A stretch of 9,147 nucleotides of DNA, from NCBI GenBank assembly GCA_947258905.1, contig CAMYKF010000697.1:1-9147 (forward strand), in the 5' to 3' direction. The notes under the pieces were generated by a model, which searched no databases, had not been told where the DNA came from, and worked only from the letters and a program-made list of their open reading frames with translations. Each line of letters begins with the position of its first letter. Position 1 is the first letter of the stretch. Shown one piece after another: positions 1-6,591 of the stretch. This DNA is from an uncultured Pirellulaceae bacterium. Lineage in GTDB: Bacteria; Planctomycetota; Planctomycetia; Pirellulales; Pirellulaceae. The position numbers and the translations under genes are program-made.

Positions 1-2
1 TA

Positions 3-467
3 GCGATGGACGATCGTCGCGGGACACTCCCGATCAGGCAGCTTCTCGACTGCAAGTTGATGGGTATTAGCGTGATCAGCCTGCTTGAGTTTCTGGAGCG
101 GGAAACCGGCAAGATCCGCTTAGACCTGGTCGAGCCGGGGTGGCTCATTCTGGCGCCCGGATTTCGCACGAGCATGGTCCGGCGTTTCTTCAAACGCTCG
201 CTTGATATTGTGGTGGCCAGTCTGGCGACTGTTTTGTTGCTTCCAGTGATGATCGCGATTGCGGCGATGATTAAGATAACCGAGGGGCTCCACGCGCCTG
301 TCTTCTACCAACAGTTGCGTGTTGGTTACCACGGTGCTGAGTTTCAAATGCTCAAATTCCGTAGCATGTGCGTAGACGCCGAAGCCGACGGCAAACCGCG
401 CTGGGCAGAGATCGATGATGATCGCATAACGCGGGTTGGCGCGATGCTTCGCAAGATCCGGCTCGAA
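3..467 (+). pseudogene. Fragment of an EpsB-type polyprenyl-phosphate sugar-phosphate transferase (5' and 3' truncated)
   Basis: Residues 1-~150 of the frame match the middle of the bacterial sugar transferase family (PF02397; exopolysaccharide / PEP-CTERM-associated TIGR03013 type). These membrane enzymes start exopolysaccharide synthesis by moving a sugar phosphate onto a lipid carrier. The part linking the CoA-binding-like domain to the catalytic domain is visible (MDDRRGTLPIRQLLDCK, then LEFLERETGKIRLDL). Next come the family-typical KRSLDIVVA (63-71), a hydrophobic re-entrant or membrane helix with a central Pro (about 66-90), and LKFRSM (116-121). The catalytic Asp-Glu dyad, normally in an LDELPQ motif, should follow RKIRL but is replaced by ClpC sequence. 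The C-terminal half (normally including an FVGPRP-like motif) is missing. The fragment cannot be catalytically active as it stands. Family membership is recognised from motifs; the exact subfamily is less certain. Confidence 0.85.
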
Positions 468-2867
468 GTTGAAAAGCTGGTGCAAAGCGGTCCCGAAATG
501 GTGACCATCGGCAAGCTGCCGCAAACACCTCGCGCCAAAAAGGTCATCGAGTATTCGATGGAGGAAGCCCGCAACCTGGCACACAGCTTTGTCGGTACCG
601 AACACATCCTGCTCGGCTTGCTGCGTGAACAGGAAGGCGTGGCGGCCCAGGTGCTGATGAACCTCGGATTGAAACTGGAAGAAGTCCGCGAGGAAGTCCT
701 CAATCTGCTGGGCAGTGGCCTGGAAGGCGCCGAGGCAGGCGAACGCGGCGGTCGCGATACCGGTGGCGGCGAAGCCTCCAGCGCCAAAAGCGGCAAGTCG
801 AAAACGCCCGCCCTGGACAGCTTTGGCCGTGACCTCACCGAACTGGCTCAGCAAGGCAAACTGGATCCGGTTATCGGGCGGGAGGATGAAATTGAACGAG
901 CCATTCAGGTGCTGTGCCGCCGTACCAAGAATAACCCGGTGCTGCTGGGCGAAGCCGGCGTGGGCAAAACCGCCATCGTCGAGGGATTCGCCCAGCGTGT
1001 GATCTCGGGCGAAGTTCCCGAATTGCTGGTCGACAAACGCATCGTCGTGCTGGACCTCGCCATGATGGTTGCCGGTACCAAATACCGCGGCCAGTTCGAG
1101 GAACGCATCAAGGCCGTGATGAACGAGGTGCGTCGCGCCAAGAATACGATTCTGTTTATCGACGAACTGCATACCCTGGTTGGCGCCGGTGGAGCCGAAG
1201 GCGCCATCGACGCGGCCAACGTGCTCAAGCCGGCACTGTCCCGCGGCGAAATCCAGTGCATCGGCGCTACGACGCTGGATGAGTACCGCAAGTACATCGA
1301 GAAGGACAATGCTCTGGCCCGCCGCTTCCAGGAAATCATCGTCGATCCGACCAGTACGGACGAAACGATTGAGATTCTCAAGGGCTTGCGGGAACGCTAC
1401 GAGAAACACCATCGCGTGCAGATCACCGACGACGCCATCATGGCCGCCGTTGACCTGTCGGGCCGCTACATCACCGGACGCTGCCTGCCGGACAAGGCCA
1501 TCGACGTGATCGATGAAGCCGGTGCCCGCGTCCGCCTCCGCTCCATGACTCGACCTCCGGATCTCAAGGAGATCGACGAGGACATCGACCGCCTGAACAA
1601 GGACAAGGAAGATGCCGTAGCCAATCAGGACTTTGAGAAAGCCGCTTCGCTGCGTGACCAGGCCGACAAGTTGCGCAAGAAGAAAGAGCAGATCAAAAAG
1701 GACTGGCGTGAGAAATCTGACGAGGCCGACGGCGTGGTCGATGAGGAAGTCATCGCCGAAGTGATCTCCAAGATGACTGGCATTCCGCTCACGCGTCTGT
1801 CGACCGAAGACAGTGCCCGCCTGCTGAAGATGGAAGACGAATTGCACAAGGTCGTGATCAGCCAGAATGCCGCGGTCAACGCGATCTCCAAGGCCGTGCG
1901 ACGCAGTCGCAGTGGTCTGAAAGATCCCAAACGCCCCATCGGCTGCTTTATGTTTGCCGGTCCGACGGGTGTGGGTAAAACGTTGCTCGCCAAGGCACTG
2001 GCCGAATTTATGTTCGGTGACGAGGAAGCCCTCGTCACGATCGACATGTCCGAGTACATGGAGAAGCACAACCTGAGCCGTCTGATCGGGGCCCCTCCGG
2101 GATACGTGGGTTACGAGGAAGGCGGCCAGCTCACCGAGAAAATCCGCCGTCGTCCCTACGCCGTGGTGCTGCTTGACGAGATTGAAAAGGCCCATCCCGA
2201 CATTTTCAATATGTTGCTGCAGGTCATGGAGGAAGGCCGTCTGACGGACAGCTTTGGACGCAACGTCGACTTCCGCAACGTCATCCTGATCATGACCACC
2301 AACGTCGGTGCTCATGCGATCAAGAACGAAGCGGCCTTTGGTCTGCCCGGAGCCGGCGAGGATGCCTCACACGAGAGTATGAAAAACCGCGTGTTCGACG
2401 AAATCAACCGGGCCTTCCGCCCGGAATTCCTCAACCGTTTGTCCGAGGAACCGATCATCTTCCGCCATCTGGAGAAGAAAGATCTCAATCTCGTGATCGA
2501 TCTGGAAGTTACCAAAATCCGCAATCGCCTGGCCGAACGCGGCTACCAGCTGGATCTTTCCAACGACGCCAAGGAATTCCTCATCAAGAAAGGCACCAAC
2601 CTGGACTTCGGTGCACGACCACTGCGTCGCGCACTGGAAAACTTTGTCGAGGATCCGCTGGCCGAGGAACTGCTTACCGGCACTTTCCAGGGTATGAACA
2701 AGATCACCGTCAAGGCCTCCCGCGATGATGATGGCAAGATCAAGCACTTGAAGTTCGAAGGCGAATATGTCGAACCGGAACCCAAGGAAGAAGAGCCGGT
2801 CGGTGTGGGTGCCGGCGAAGCTGAGGCCGAGCCGACACAACCCGCCGAAGGCGAAACCGAAGAGTAG
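3..2867 (+). CDS. clpC: ClpC AAA+ unfoldase, N-terminus replaced by a sugar-transferase fragment (open at left edge)
   Basis: ClpC unfolds proteins with ATP and feeds them to the ClpP peptidase in the cytoplasm. Residues are numbered from the Met at position 6. From about residue 155 the protein is classic ClpC: second Clp_N repeat (~174-235), D1 Walker A GEAGVGKT (315-322), pore loop KYRG (359-362), Walker B D386/E387, a UVR coiled region (~526-563), D2 Walker A GPTGVGKT (652-659), pore loop GYVG (699-702), Walker B D724/E725, an FGL tripeptide (778-780) where ClpC/ClpA carry the ClpP-docking loop, and an acidic Glu/Pro-rich tail. Normal ClpC starts with another Clp_N repeat of roughly 55 residues, which is absent. 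In its place stand ~150 residues of an exopolysaccharide sugar transferase. No stop separates the two parts. The codon before the Met is Ala in the same frame, and related transferases continue upstream, so the frame is probably open to the left. A terminator follows closely. ClpC identity is certain; the fusion may be artefactual. Confidence 0.93.
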   Translation, partial: AMDDRRGTLPIRQLLDCKLMGISVISLLEFLERETGKIRLDLVEPGWLILAPGFRTSMVRRFFKRSLDIVVASLATVLLLPVMIAIAAMIKITEGLHAPVFYQQLRVGYHGAEFQMLKFRSMCVDAEADGKPRWAEIDDDRITRVGAMLRKIRLEVEKLVQSGPEMVTIGKLPQTPRAKKVIEYSMEEARNLAHSFVGTEHILLGLLREQEGVAAQVLMNLGLKLEEVREEVLNLLGSGLEGAEAGERGGRDTGGGEASSAKSGKSKTPALDSFGRDLTELAQQGKLDPVIGREDEIERAIQVLCRRTKNNPVLLGEAGVGKTAIVEGFAQRVISGEVPELLVDKRIVVLDLAMMVAGTKYRGQFEERIKAVMNEVRRAKNTILFIDELHTLVGAGGAEGAIDAANVLKPALSRGEIQCIGATTLDEYRKYIEKDNALARRFQEIIVDPTSTDETIEILKGLRERYEKHHRVQITDDAIMAAVDLSGRYITGRCLPDKAIDVIDEAGARVRLRSMTRPPDLKEIDEDIDRLNKDKEDAVANQDFEKAASLRDQADKLRKKKEQIKKDWREKSDEADGVVDEEVIAEVISKMTGIPLTRLSTEDSARLLKMEDELHKVVISQNAAVNAISKAVRRSRSGLKDPKRPIGCFMFAGPTGVGKTLLAKALAEFMFGDEEALVTIDMSEYMEKHNLSRLIGAPPGYVGYEEGGQLTEKIRRRPYAVVLLDEIEKAHPDIFNMLLQVMEEGRLTDSFGRNVDFRNVILIMTTNVGAHAIKNEAAFGLPGAGEDASHESMKNRVFDEINRAFRPEFLNRLSEEPIIFRHLEKKDLNLVIDLEVTKIRNRLAERGYQLDLSNDAKEFLIKKGTNLDFGARPLRRALENFVEDPLAEELLTGTFQGMNKITVKASRDDDGKIKHLKFEGEYVEPEPKEEEPVGVGAGEAEAEPTQPAEGETEE
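447..470 (+). other. Sugar-transferase / ClpC junction
   Basis: The frame passes from sugar transferase to ClpC across codons for LRKIRLEV (residues 148-155). In the transferase family this position usually reads like LRK.RLDELPQ. In ClpC it reads like LRKIRLEVEKLVQSGPEMV. Both parents can therefore share the DNA from about 450 to 466, and the exact crossover cannot be placed inside it. Left of the junction, codon use is mixed (ttg, ata and agt occur). To the right it is strongly biased, as in a highly expressed gene. A join at a short shared stretch is what a k-mer assembly error looks like, but real microhomology recombination would look the same. Confidence 0.8.
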
Positions 2868-2893
2868 TCACTCACGAGATTTGGGCACCATCC

Positions 2894-2925
2894 AACCCCG
2901 GCCACCCGGCCGGGGTTTTTTCTTT
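2894..2925 (+). terminator. Intrinsic terminator of clpC
   Basis: A perfect 8-bp GC stem (CCCCGGCC at 2896-2903, GGCCGGGG at 2908-2915) with an ACCC loop is extended by an AA/TT pair. It runs straight into a T-tract (2916-2921, then CTTT). It starts 26 bases after the clpC stop codon, so clpC is the last gene of its transcript. It would also keep readthrough out of the convergent gene beyond. Confidence 0.92.
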
Positions 2926-3020
2926 CTCCCCGCTCTCGCGATAAACGGAAGTGCCTGCAAGGCGGGTGCGGACGGCAAGAATTCGGGCCGGGACAGCAGG
3001 AAAAACCGACGTTTTGCGTA

Positions 3021-3065
3021 TTTGAATATCGAACGCCGAACAAGGAATTTCGAAGGCAGAAGTCA
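3021..3065. repeat. Intergenic repeat-like element (GAATATCGAAC ... GGAATTTCGAAG)
   Basis: The segment has the interleaved pattern GAATATCGAAC, GCCGAACAAGGAATTTCGAA, then GCAGAAGT. Near-identical ATCGAACA / CAAGGAATTTCGAA strings are, from memory, common dispersed intergenic elements in several environmental bacterial lineages, where they produce spurious frames reading like FEIPCSAFDIQ on the minus strand. The same spurious reading is present here. Only one copy is visible in this window, so the repeat call rests on recall rather than on copies seen. Confidence 0.5.
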
Positions 3066-3177
3066 CGGAGAGACGGCGATGTTCAGGCCCGCACATCCCG
3101 GGATCAGACTGGCCGGATCCTCACCCACATCGTTGCAGGGCGACGACATCATGACCGATGTTGCGCGACAGCCGGTG

Positions 3178-3233
3178 CCTGCAACCTGCAACCTGCGACC
3201 TGCAACCTGCGACCTGCGACCTGCGACCTGCGA
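3178..3233. repeat. Heptanucleotide tandem repeat (CCTGCRA)x8
   Basis: Eight perfect-length 7-bp units run head to tail. Their order is CCTGCAA, CCTGCAA, CCTGCGA, CCTGCAA, then four CCTGCGA. Only the sixth base varies (A or G). A broken unit (CTGCCCA) follows, and an isolated CCTGCAAC lies at 3252-3259. Heptamer tandem repeats in intergenic DNA are known elsewhere, for example the STRR sequences of cyanobacteria. Replication slippage is the likely origin. No function is evident. Confidence 0.95.
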
Positions 3234-3281
3234 CTGCCCAGACGACCGGATCCTGCAACATAAAAAAACTACATTGGCAAC

Positions 3282-5618
3282 CTACAACGTCTGATTCTCG
3301 TACGCGCCCATATCGGTTTCCGTACCGACAATGCGATCCAGCAGGTCCAGATCGGGCAGCGGTTCGGTCGTGTTACCGTCGCCATCCAGATCCAGATCAT
3401 CCAGCACCACGTTGGCCTGGTCGCCGATATCGATCAGGGGCGACGTATCCTGCAGGCGAAAATTGTCACCAAAGTAATCAACAAAGATTGGCGCGAAATC
3501 CGTATTGCCGTTGGCAGCCCCGCCAAAAAACACGCTGCCGTCCTCCGGGGATTCATCCCAGATATTGGTGAAGGTCACCAGCGTCGTACCGCCGTCGTTA
3601 AAAATGTGAGCGAATTCAAACATCGGGTTCGAGCCATTGCCGACCATGATCGAATTGGTCATGAAGATATCGAGTCCCGAGCCAATCAGGCCATGAACCG
3701 CACCTCCATTGAATCCGTTGCGGATAAAGGTGGATGAATAAACCTCAACGCGACTCGTATCAGCAATCGAATAAATCGCCGCGCCCCGATTGTCGTGGAA
3801 CAGGCTGTTGGCCACCTTGACCATGTGACCCGATCCGGAGATGCCGATTCCCGAACCGTCGCCGACCGTGTCGGTGTGATCAGCGAACGTGCTGTTGGCC
3901 ACCAGCACTTCGTTACCCGAACCCTGAATCGAAATCGCGTCGCCTGGCGGCAATCCGCCATCGGTCTTGTTTTCCGTAAATACCGAGTTGTAAAACGCCA
4001 GCTGTCCGTCAGTCACCTGCCATGCGACCGCCGTGCCTCCGTCGCCCACCGGCCCGGAGAGTGGGGTGCGGTTATTGTGAAACTCGCTGTTGGTCACTTT
4101 CATGACCGTGTTCGCGCCGGTAACGACCATTCCGGTCCAGTTGTCGGAAATCGTGGCGTTGTTGATCTCCACCATCGCCGCTTCAATTATCAGTGCCGGG
4201 TTTAACAAACTCCCGGAAATCGTCGCGTCGTCGATCAGCAGGTTGTTCGCGTTGATGACGATGCTGGCTTCCCACCGGTCGAACAGACCCGCCGTTACGG
4301 TGAGACCGGTGATGCTCACGTCATCGGCCACGATGCGCGCGAGGTCCTCGGAAAAGAAAACAATGTCATCGGGACGTTGAACGGCCAACTGATCAATGAT
4401 CACTTCCGTCGGCGAGTTTTCACCCTCAATAATCAGGGCGTCAGGCACCGGCTCGTCCATCACTATATTCGTCAACTGGATCAAACGCTGGTTGGGCTGG
4501 TCGGGAATAGCCACGATCAACGGACGGCTGTTTTCGTAAATGAAAAAATCCCCCTGCACGAACTCGGTGTCACTGATCGTCAGATCGCGGCCACCGAATC
4601 GGATACTGGAACCGTTGTTGAACGTGAACACCGAGTTGGTAACCGTCAGGTCATACCCGGCATCAAAAAAACGGATGGCGTCGCCTTTCATCAGCGTAAA
4701 TCGCGTGTCATCAATGACGACATGCGACGATCGGGCCACTACACCGTGACTAAACTGCTCGGTGGCCGGCGTACGGAAGTAATCATTCAACTCCAGAAAG
4801 CGATTGTGCACCATGCTCAATGTGCCATCAAAAATGCTAATGCCGGAACCGAGGTTGTTGTTGTCGATTTTGGTCCGCCGGATATCCAGTGACCCGCCCT
4901 GAATCGACACAATGCCCGCGTCTTCCGCTTGACTGTTCGGATCCATGTCATGCAACGCATTGTCCTCAATCACCGACAGGAAAACTGATCCCCTGGAGTT
5001 GCGGGCGAACAGCGCAGCGCCATCCAGCAAGGCGTGATTTGACAGGATGCTCGAACGATTAATGGAATAGCTGCCTCCCGAAACCCAGATGGCTCCCCCG
5101 ACGCCTGATTCACCTGCCGTACTGTCCCGCACCACGACGTCGTTCAGCGTCAAATCCGATTGGCGGCTCTTGATCGCAGCGCCGCGGCGGCCAGTCCAGA
5201 CTGTCCGCTCCTGAATATCACCGTTTTGTACCGTCAGGTCTTCCAGTGTCAGGCTGGACTGCCCAATCAGATGAAAGACGCGGTCCAACTGCGCTGCGTC
5301 GACGAAAGTCAGGTCGCTGCCGAGACCGCGAATGGTCAGCATGTGATTGGTGTCAGAAAGAATGTCAAAGTCGCCGGTCAGGGACAGGTCTTCCCCAAAC
5401 CCGACCAGCTCAATCGCGTAGGTACCTGCACCCAGGTCGATCACATCGTCTTCACCATTGACGTTTGCCGCAATAATGGCTTCGCGCAGTGTAAGCTCGC
5501 CGTCCAGCGGATCCAGCACGTCGGCTGTTGTCGTGACAATCAGATTGGCCAGCACACGACGCGGTTCCAGAGTCTCAAGGGACAAACTCGACGCATACTC
5601 TTTTCTGGAATTTGACAT
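3282..5618 (-). CDS. LEPR-XLL / CSLREA-like secreted parallel beta-helix protein
   Basis: The 778-residue protein probably acts outside the cytoplasm as an adhesin-like or matrix protein; no enzymatic site was recognised. The N-terminus lacks a classical hydrophobic signal but carries LEPRRVLA (17-24), the LEPR-XLL motif of many large planctomycete exported proteins. It is followed by a CSLREA-like segment (TTTADVLDPLDGELTLREAIIAAN, within 29-52). The body is a long right-handed beta-helix with recurring rungs of the type V.(V/I).NS.F..N, for example VTNSVF, VTNSEF, VANSTF and VANSLF. The C-terminus has DTSPLIDIGD (724-733), an Asp-rich DLDLDGDGN stretch (741-749) resembling a calcium-binding or anchor segment, and DMGAYE (769-774), the usual ending of 'choice-of-anchor Q' beta-helix proteins. 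The start is supported by GGGAG (minus strand, 5624-5628) five bases before the ATG. The gene converges with clpC and sits 198 bp downstream of the rraB-like gene on the same strand. The ligand is unknown. Confidence 0.9.
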   Translation of the reverse strand: MSNSRKEYASSLSLETLEPRRVLANLIVTTTADVLDPLDGELTLREAIIAANVNGEDDVIDLGAGTYAIELVGFGEDLSLTGDFDILSDTNHMLTIRGLGSDLTFVDAAQLDRVFHLIGQSSLTLEDLTVQNGDIQERTVWTGRRGAAIKSRQSDLTLNDVVVRDSTAGESGVGGAIWVSGGSYSINRSSILSNHALLDGAALFARNSRGSVFLSVIEDNALHDMDPNSQAEDAGIVSIQGGSLDIRRTKIDNNNLGSGISIFDGTLSMVHNRFLELNDYFRTPATEQFSHGVVARSSHVVIDDTRFTLMKGDAIRFFDAGYDLTVTNSVFTFNNGSSIRFGGRDLTISDTEFVQGDFFIYENSRPLIVAIPDQPNQRLIQLTNIVMDEPVPDALIIEGENSPTEVIIDQLAVQRPDDIVFFSEDLARIVADDVSITGLTVTAGLFDRWEASIVINANNLLIDDATISGSLLNPALIIEAAMVEINNATISDNWTGMVVTGANTVMKVTNSEFHNNRTPLSGPVGDGGTAVAWQVTDGQLAFYNSVFTENKTDGGLPPGDAISIQGSGNEVLVANSTFADHTDTVGDGSGIGISGSGHMVKVANSLFHDNRGAAIYSIADTSRVEVYSSTFIRNGFNGGAVHGLIGSGLDIFMTNSIMVGNGSNPMFEFAHIFNDGGTTLVTFTNIWDESPEDGSVFFGGAANGNTDFAPIFVDYFGDNFRLQDTSPLIDIGDQANVVLDDLDLDGDGNTTEPLPDLDLLDRIVGTETDMGAYENQTL

Positions 5619-5816
5619 GCGGGCTCCCGGTGCTCTGGAATCTTGTGTTCTGTAGCCCCCAGTCTAACACCGGCGACACCGAGTGCGAGTATTTCCTGTG
5701 CCGACAAAAACCGGCCGAAGTGGCTCCATGGGTTGAGTACCAATGGAAACGACGTTGCGCGCCGGAATGGGAAAACCAATTTTGCCCGGGCAATCGTTCG
5801 GCTGTCCCGCTGTGGA
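5619..5816. other. Intergenic region between the rraB-like and beta-helix genes
   Basis: No gene is visible; the open frames across it are short and lack protein-like character. It must hold the 3' end of the rraB-like transcript and probably the promoter of the beta-helix gene, but I could not place convincing -35/-10 boxes. A 12-bp perfect palindrome, TTGCCCGGGCAA, lies at 5782-5793, 24 bases past the rraB-like stop. It has no T-tract on either side, so it is not a standard terminator. Confidence 0.55.
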
Positions 5817-6173
5817 CTATTGATTGTCCGCATTGCCAAAGGTGCCCCAGCCGTCGACGTAAGCGCCCAGGGGTCTGGCGATTTCGTTTAGCTCGGCCTG
5901 CGCGGCGACAATGTTTTCGTAGCTGAGCACCATGACCTTCGAACACTCACAGGTCCACGGTTCGCTCGCCTCCTCGGCATCTTCCAGGTCGTCGTCAAAA
6001 TAAGTATCGGTGCGATAACCGAGTGTCATCGCAGCGTTGGCGATTTCGATGGCGGTCAGTTCATCCGGTGCGGCGACCTGAATATCGATATCCATCGGCC
6101 GCGACATATCGCTGCCTTGTTCTTCGACATATTTCAAGGCGTTGCCATCGGCGTCATCGGGGTAGTCAGTCAT
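5817..6173 (-). CDS. RraB-family protein (regulator of ribonuclease E activity B-like)
   Basis: The product is 118 residues. In E. coli, RraB binds the C-terminal half of RNase E and alters mRNA decay. Family features visible here are the N-terminal YPDDADGNAL (4-13), EQGSDMSRPMDIDI (18-31), an acidic linker (DDDLEDAEEASE, 60-71), WTCECSKVM (73-81) and the C-terminal GAYVDGWGTFGN (103-114). It is a little shorter than the ~138 residues of E. coli RraB. The frame is open a further 66 codons upstream, but that stretch runs through the hairpin repeats and reads as low-quality sequence. The family's conserved N-terminus begins right at this Met, with a weak AAGG before it. The gene stands alone. 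Outside gammaproteobacteria the RNase E role is untested, so the family call is firm but the function is inferred. Confidence 0.88.
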   Translation of the reverse strand: MTDYPDDADGNALKYVEEQGSDMSRPMDIDIQVAAPDELTAIEIANAAMTLGYRTDTYFDDDLEDAEEASEPWTCECSKVMVLSYENIVAAQAELNEIARPLGAYVDGWGTFGNADNQ

Positions 6174-6195
6174 GTTGTCTGCCTTTGCTGTAGGC

Positions 6196-6358
6196 GCACC
6201 AGGCCCTGTAGTGCAGGCGTGCGAGGCCCTTCGCACGTCAGCGTAGCTCAATACAACACCAGCCAGGACCCATGCTGAGCGAGGGCCTCGCTCAGCGACG
6301 AGCCGGCGTAAATCAATACACAACAACTGTGGGCGTGCGAGGCCCTTCGCACGCCAGC
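6196..6358. repeat. Cluster of REP-like GC-rich hairpins with an AGGCCCT core
   Basis: Three strong hairpins, with a weaker one ahead of them, share an AGGCCCT core. Weaker: GCAC-CAG-gcc-CTG-ta-GTGC (6197-6214). A: CGTGCGA/TCGCACG (6218-6237). B: an 11-bp perfect inverted repeat GCTGAGCGAGG/CCTCGCTCAGC around one base (6274-6296), core inverted to AGGGCCT. C: CGTGCGA/TCGCACG again (6334-6353). The centres of A, B and C lie about 58 bases apart. A and C are identical for 22 bases, including flanks. The spacers after A and B also match: GCGTAGCTCAATACA (6241-6255) and GCGTAAATCAATACA (6306-6320), 13 of 15 identical. This resembles a REP/BIME-like cluster. No T-tracts follow, so these are not ordinary terminators. 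Confidence 0.85.
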
Positions 6359-6579
6359 GCCCCAATGCCACCGATCAATTTGCATTCGGAGATCATTGTC
6401 GCAAGCGACATCAATCGTACTCATTCTGGTGACAGATTTGCGAGCCGTTTTGCTGGCAAACCCGTGATGGCAAATTTTCTCATCCCGCGTTTTCAAGCGT
6501 TTTCCGCTGTCTGATCGGTTTGGCACCGCGATTGCCTCAGATTGGTTCATACACAAACGAGGTGAACTGCCAACGCCAT

Positions 6580-6585
6580 GGAGGG
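6580..6585 (+). promoter_or_regulatory. Ribosome binding site of the barrel gene
   Basis: GGAGGG sits six bases before the ATG at 6592. This decides the start. An earlier in-frame TTG at 6520 has no such site and would place 24 unlikely residues before the signal peptide. Confidence 0.75.
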
Positions 6586-6591
6586 CAGGTG

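Larger units (their letters stand above)
2926..3281. other. Noncoding convergent intergenic region, rich in repeats
   Basis: This lies between the clpC terminator and the stop codon of the convergent beta-helix gene. Open frames here are short, overlap the repeats and show no protein-like signal. It holds a dispersed-repeat-like segment (3021-3065) and the heptanucleotide array (3178-3233). A GTTGCAGG at 3132-3139 is complementary to CCTGCAAC at 3178-3185 and again at 3252-3259. No convincing terminator was found for the minus-strand gene; the only T-run on its strand lies at 3262-3268 without a good stem. Confidence 0.7.
6174..6591. other. Divergent noncoding region with hairpin cluster and presumed promoters
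   Basis: This region separates the rraB-like gene (-) from the barrel gene (+). Its left half is the hairpin cluster described separately. The right half (6360-6579) shows nothing coding. It holds a short hairpin-like GTCGCAAGCGAC (6398-6409) and no promoter I can place with confidence. Both divergent genes must have their control signals here or within the hairpin cluster. Confidence 0.6.

Noticed and set aside
120..2315. A 731-codon open frame antisense to clpC, and other shorter antisense frames there
   Set aside because: The sense strand is unmistakably ClpC with all AAA+ motifs. Long antisense frames follow from its strong codon bias, and the translation shows no domain or family features.
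3178..3259. CRISPR array
   Set aside because: The units are contiguous heptamers with no spacers, and there are no cas genes.
2767..3294. A 175-codon open frame through the end of clpC, the terminator and the repeats
   Set aside because: It overlaps clpC in another frame, crosses the terminator, and its C-terminal third is translated heptamer repeat.
5782..5793. The palindrome TTGCCCGGGCAA as an operator or terminator
   Set aside because: It is a single 12-base palindrome without a T-tract or a partner site, and it lies downstream of the rraB-like gene. Chance or a weak structure is as likely.
6196..6358. CRISPR array or tandem terminators
   Set aside because: The repeat units differ in stem sequence and the spacers are partly alike, which does not fit CRISPR. 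No T-tracts follow the hairpins, which does not fit intrinsic terminators.
6174..6371. N-terminal extension of the rraB-like gene by 66 codons
   Set aside because: The extension is encoded by the hairpin cluster, and the family's conserved N-terminus starts at the internal Met (6173).
6520..6591. An upstream TTG start for the barrel gene
   Set aside because: It would bury the signal peptide behind 24 unlikely residues. The ATG at 6592 has a clear GGAGGG site.
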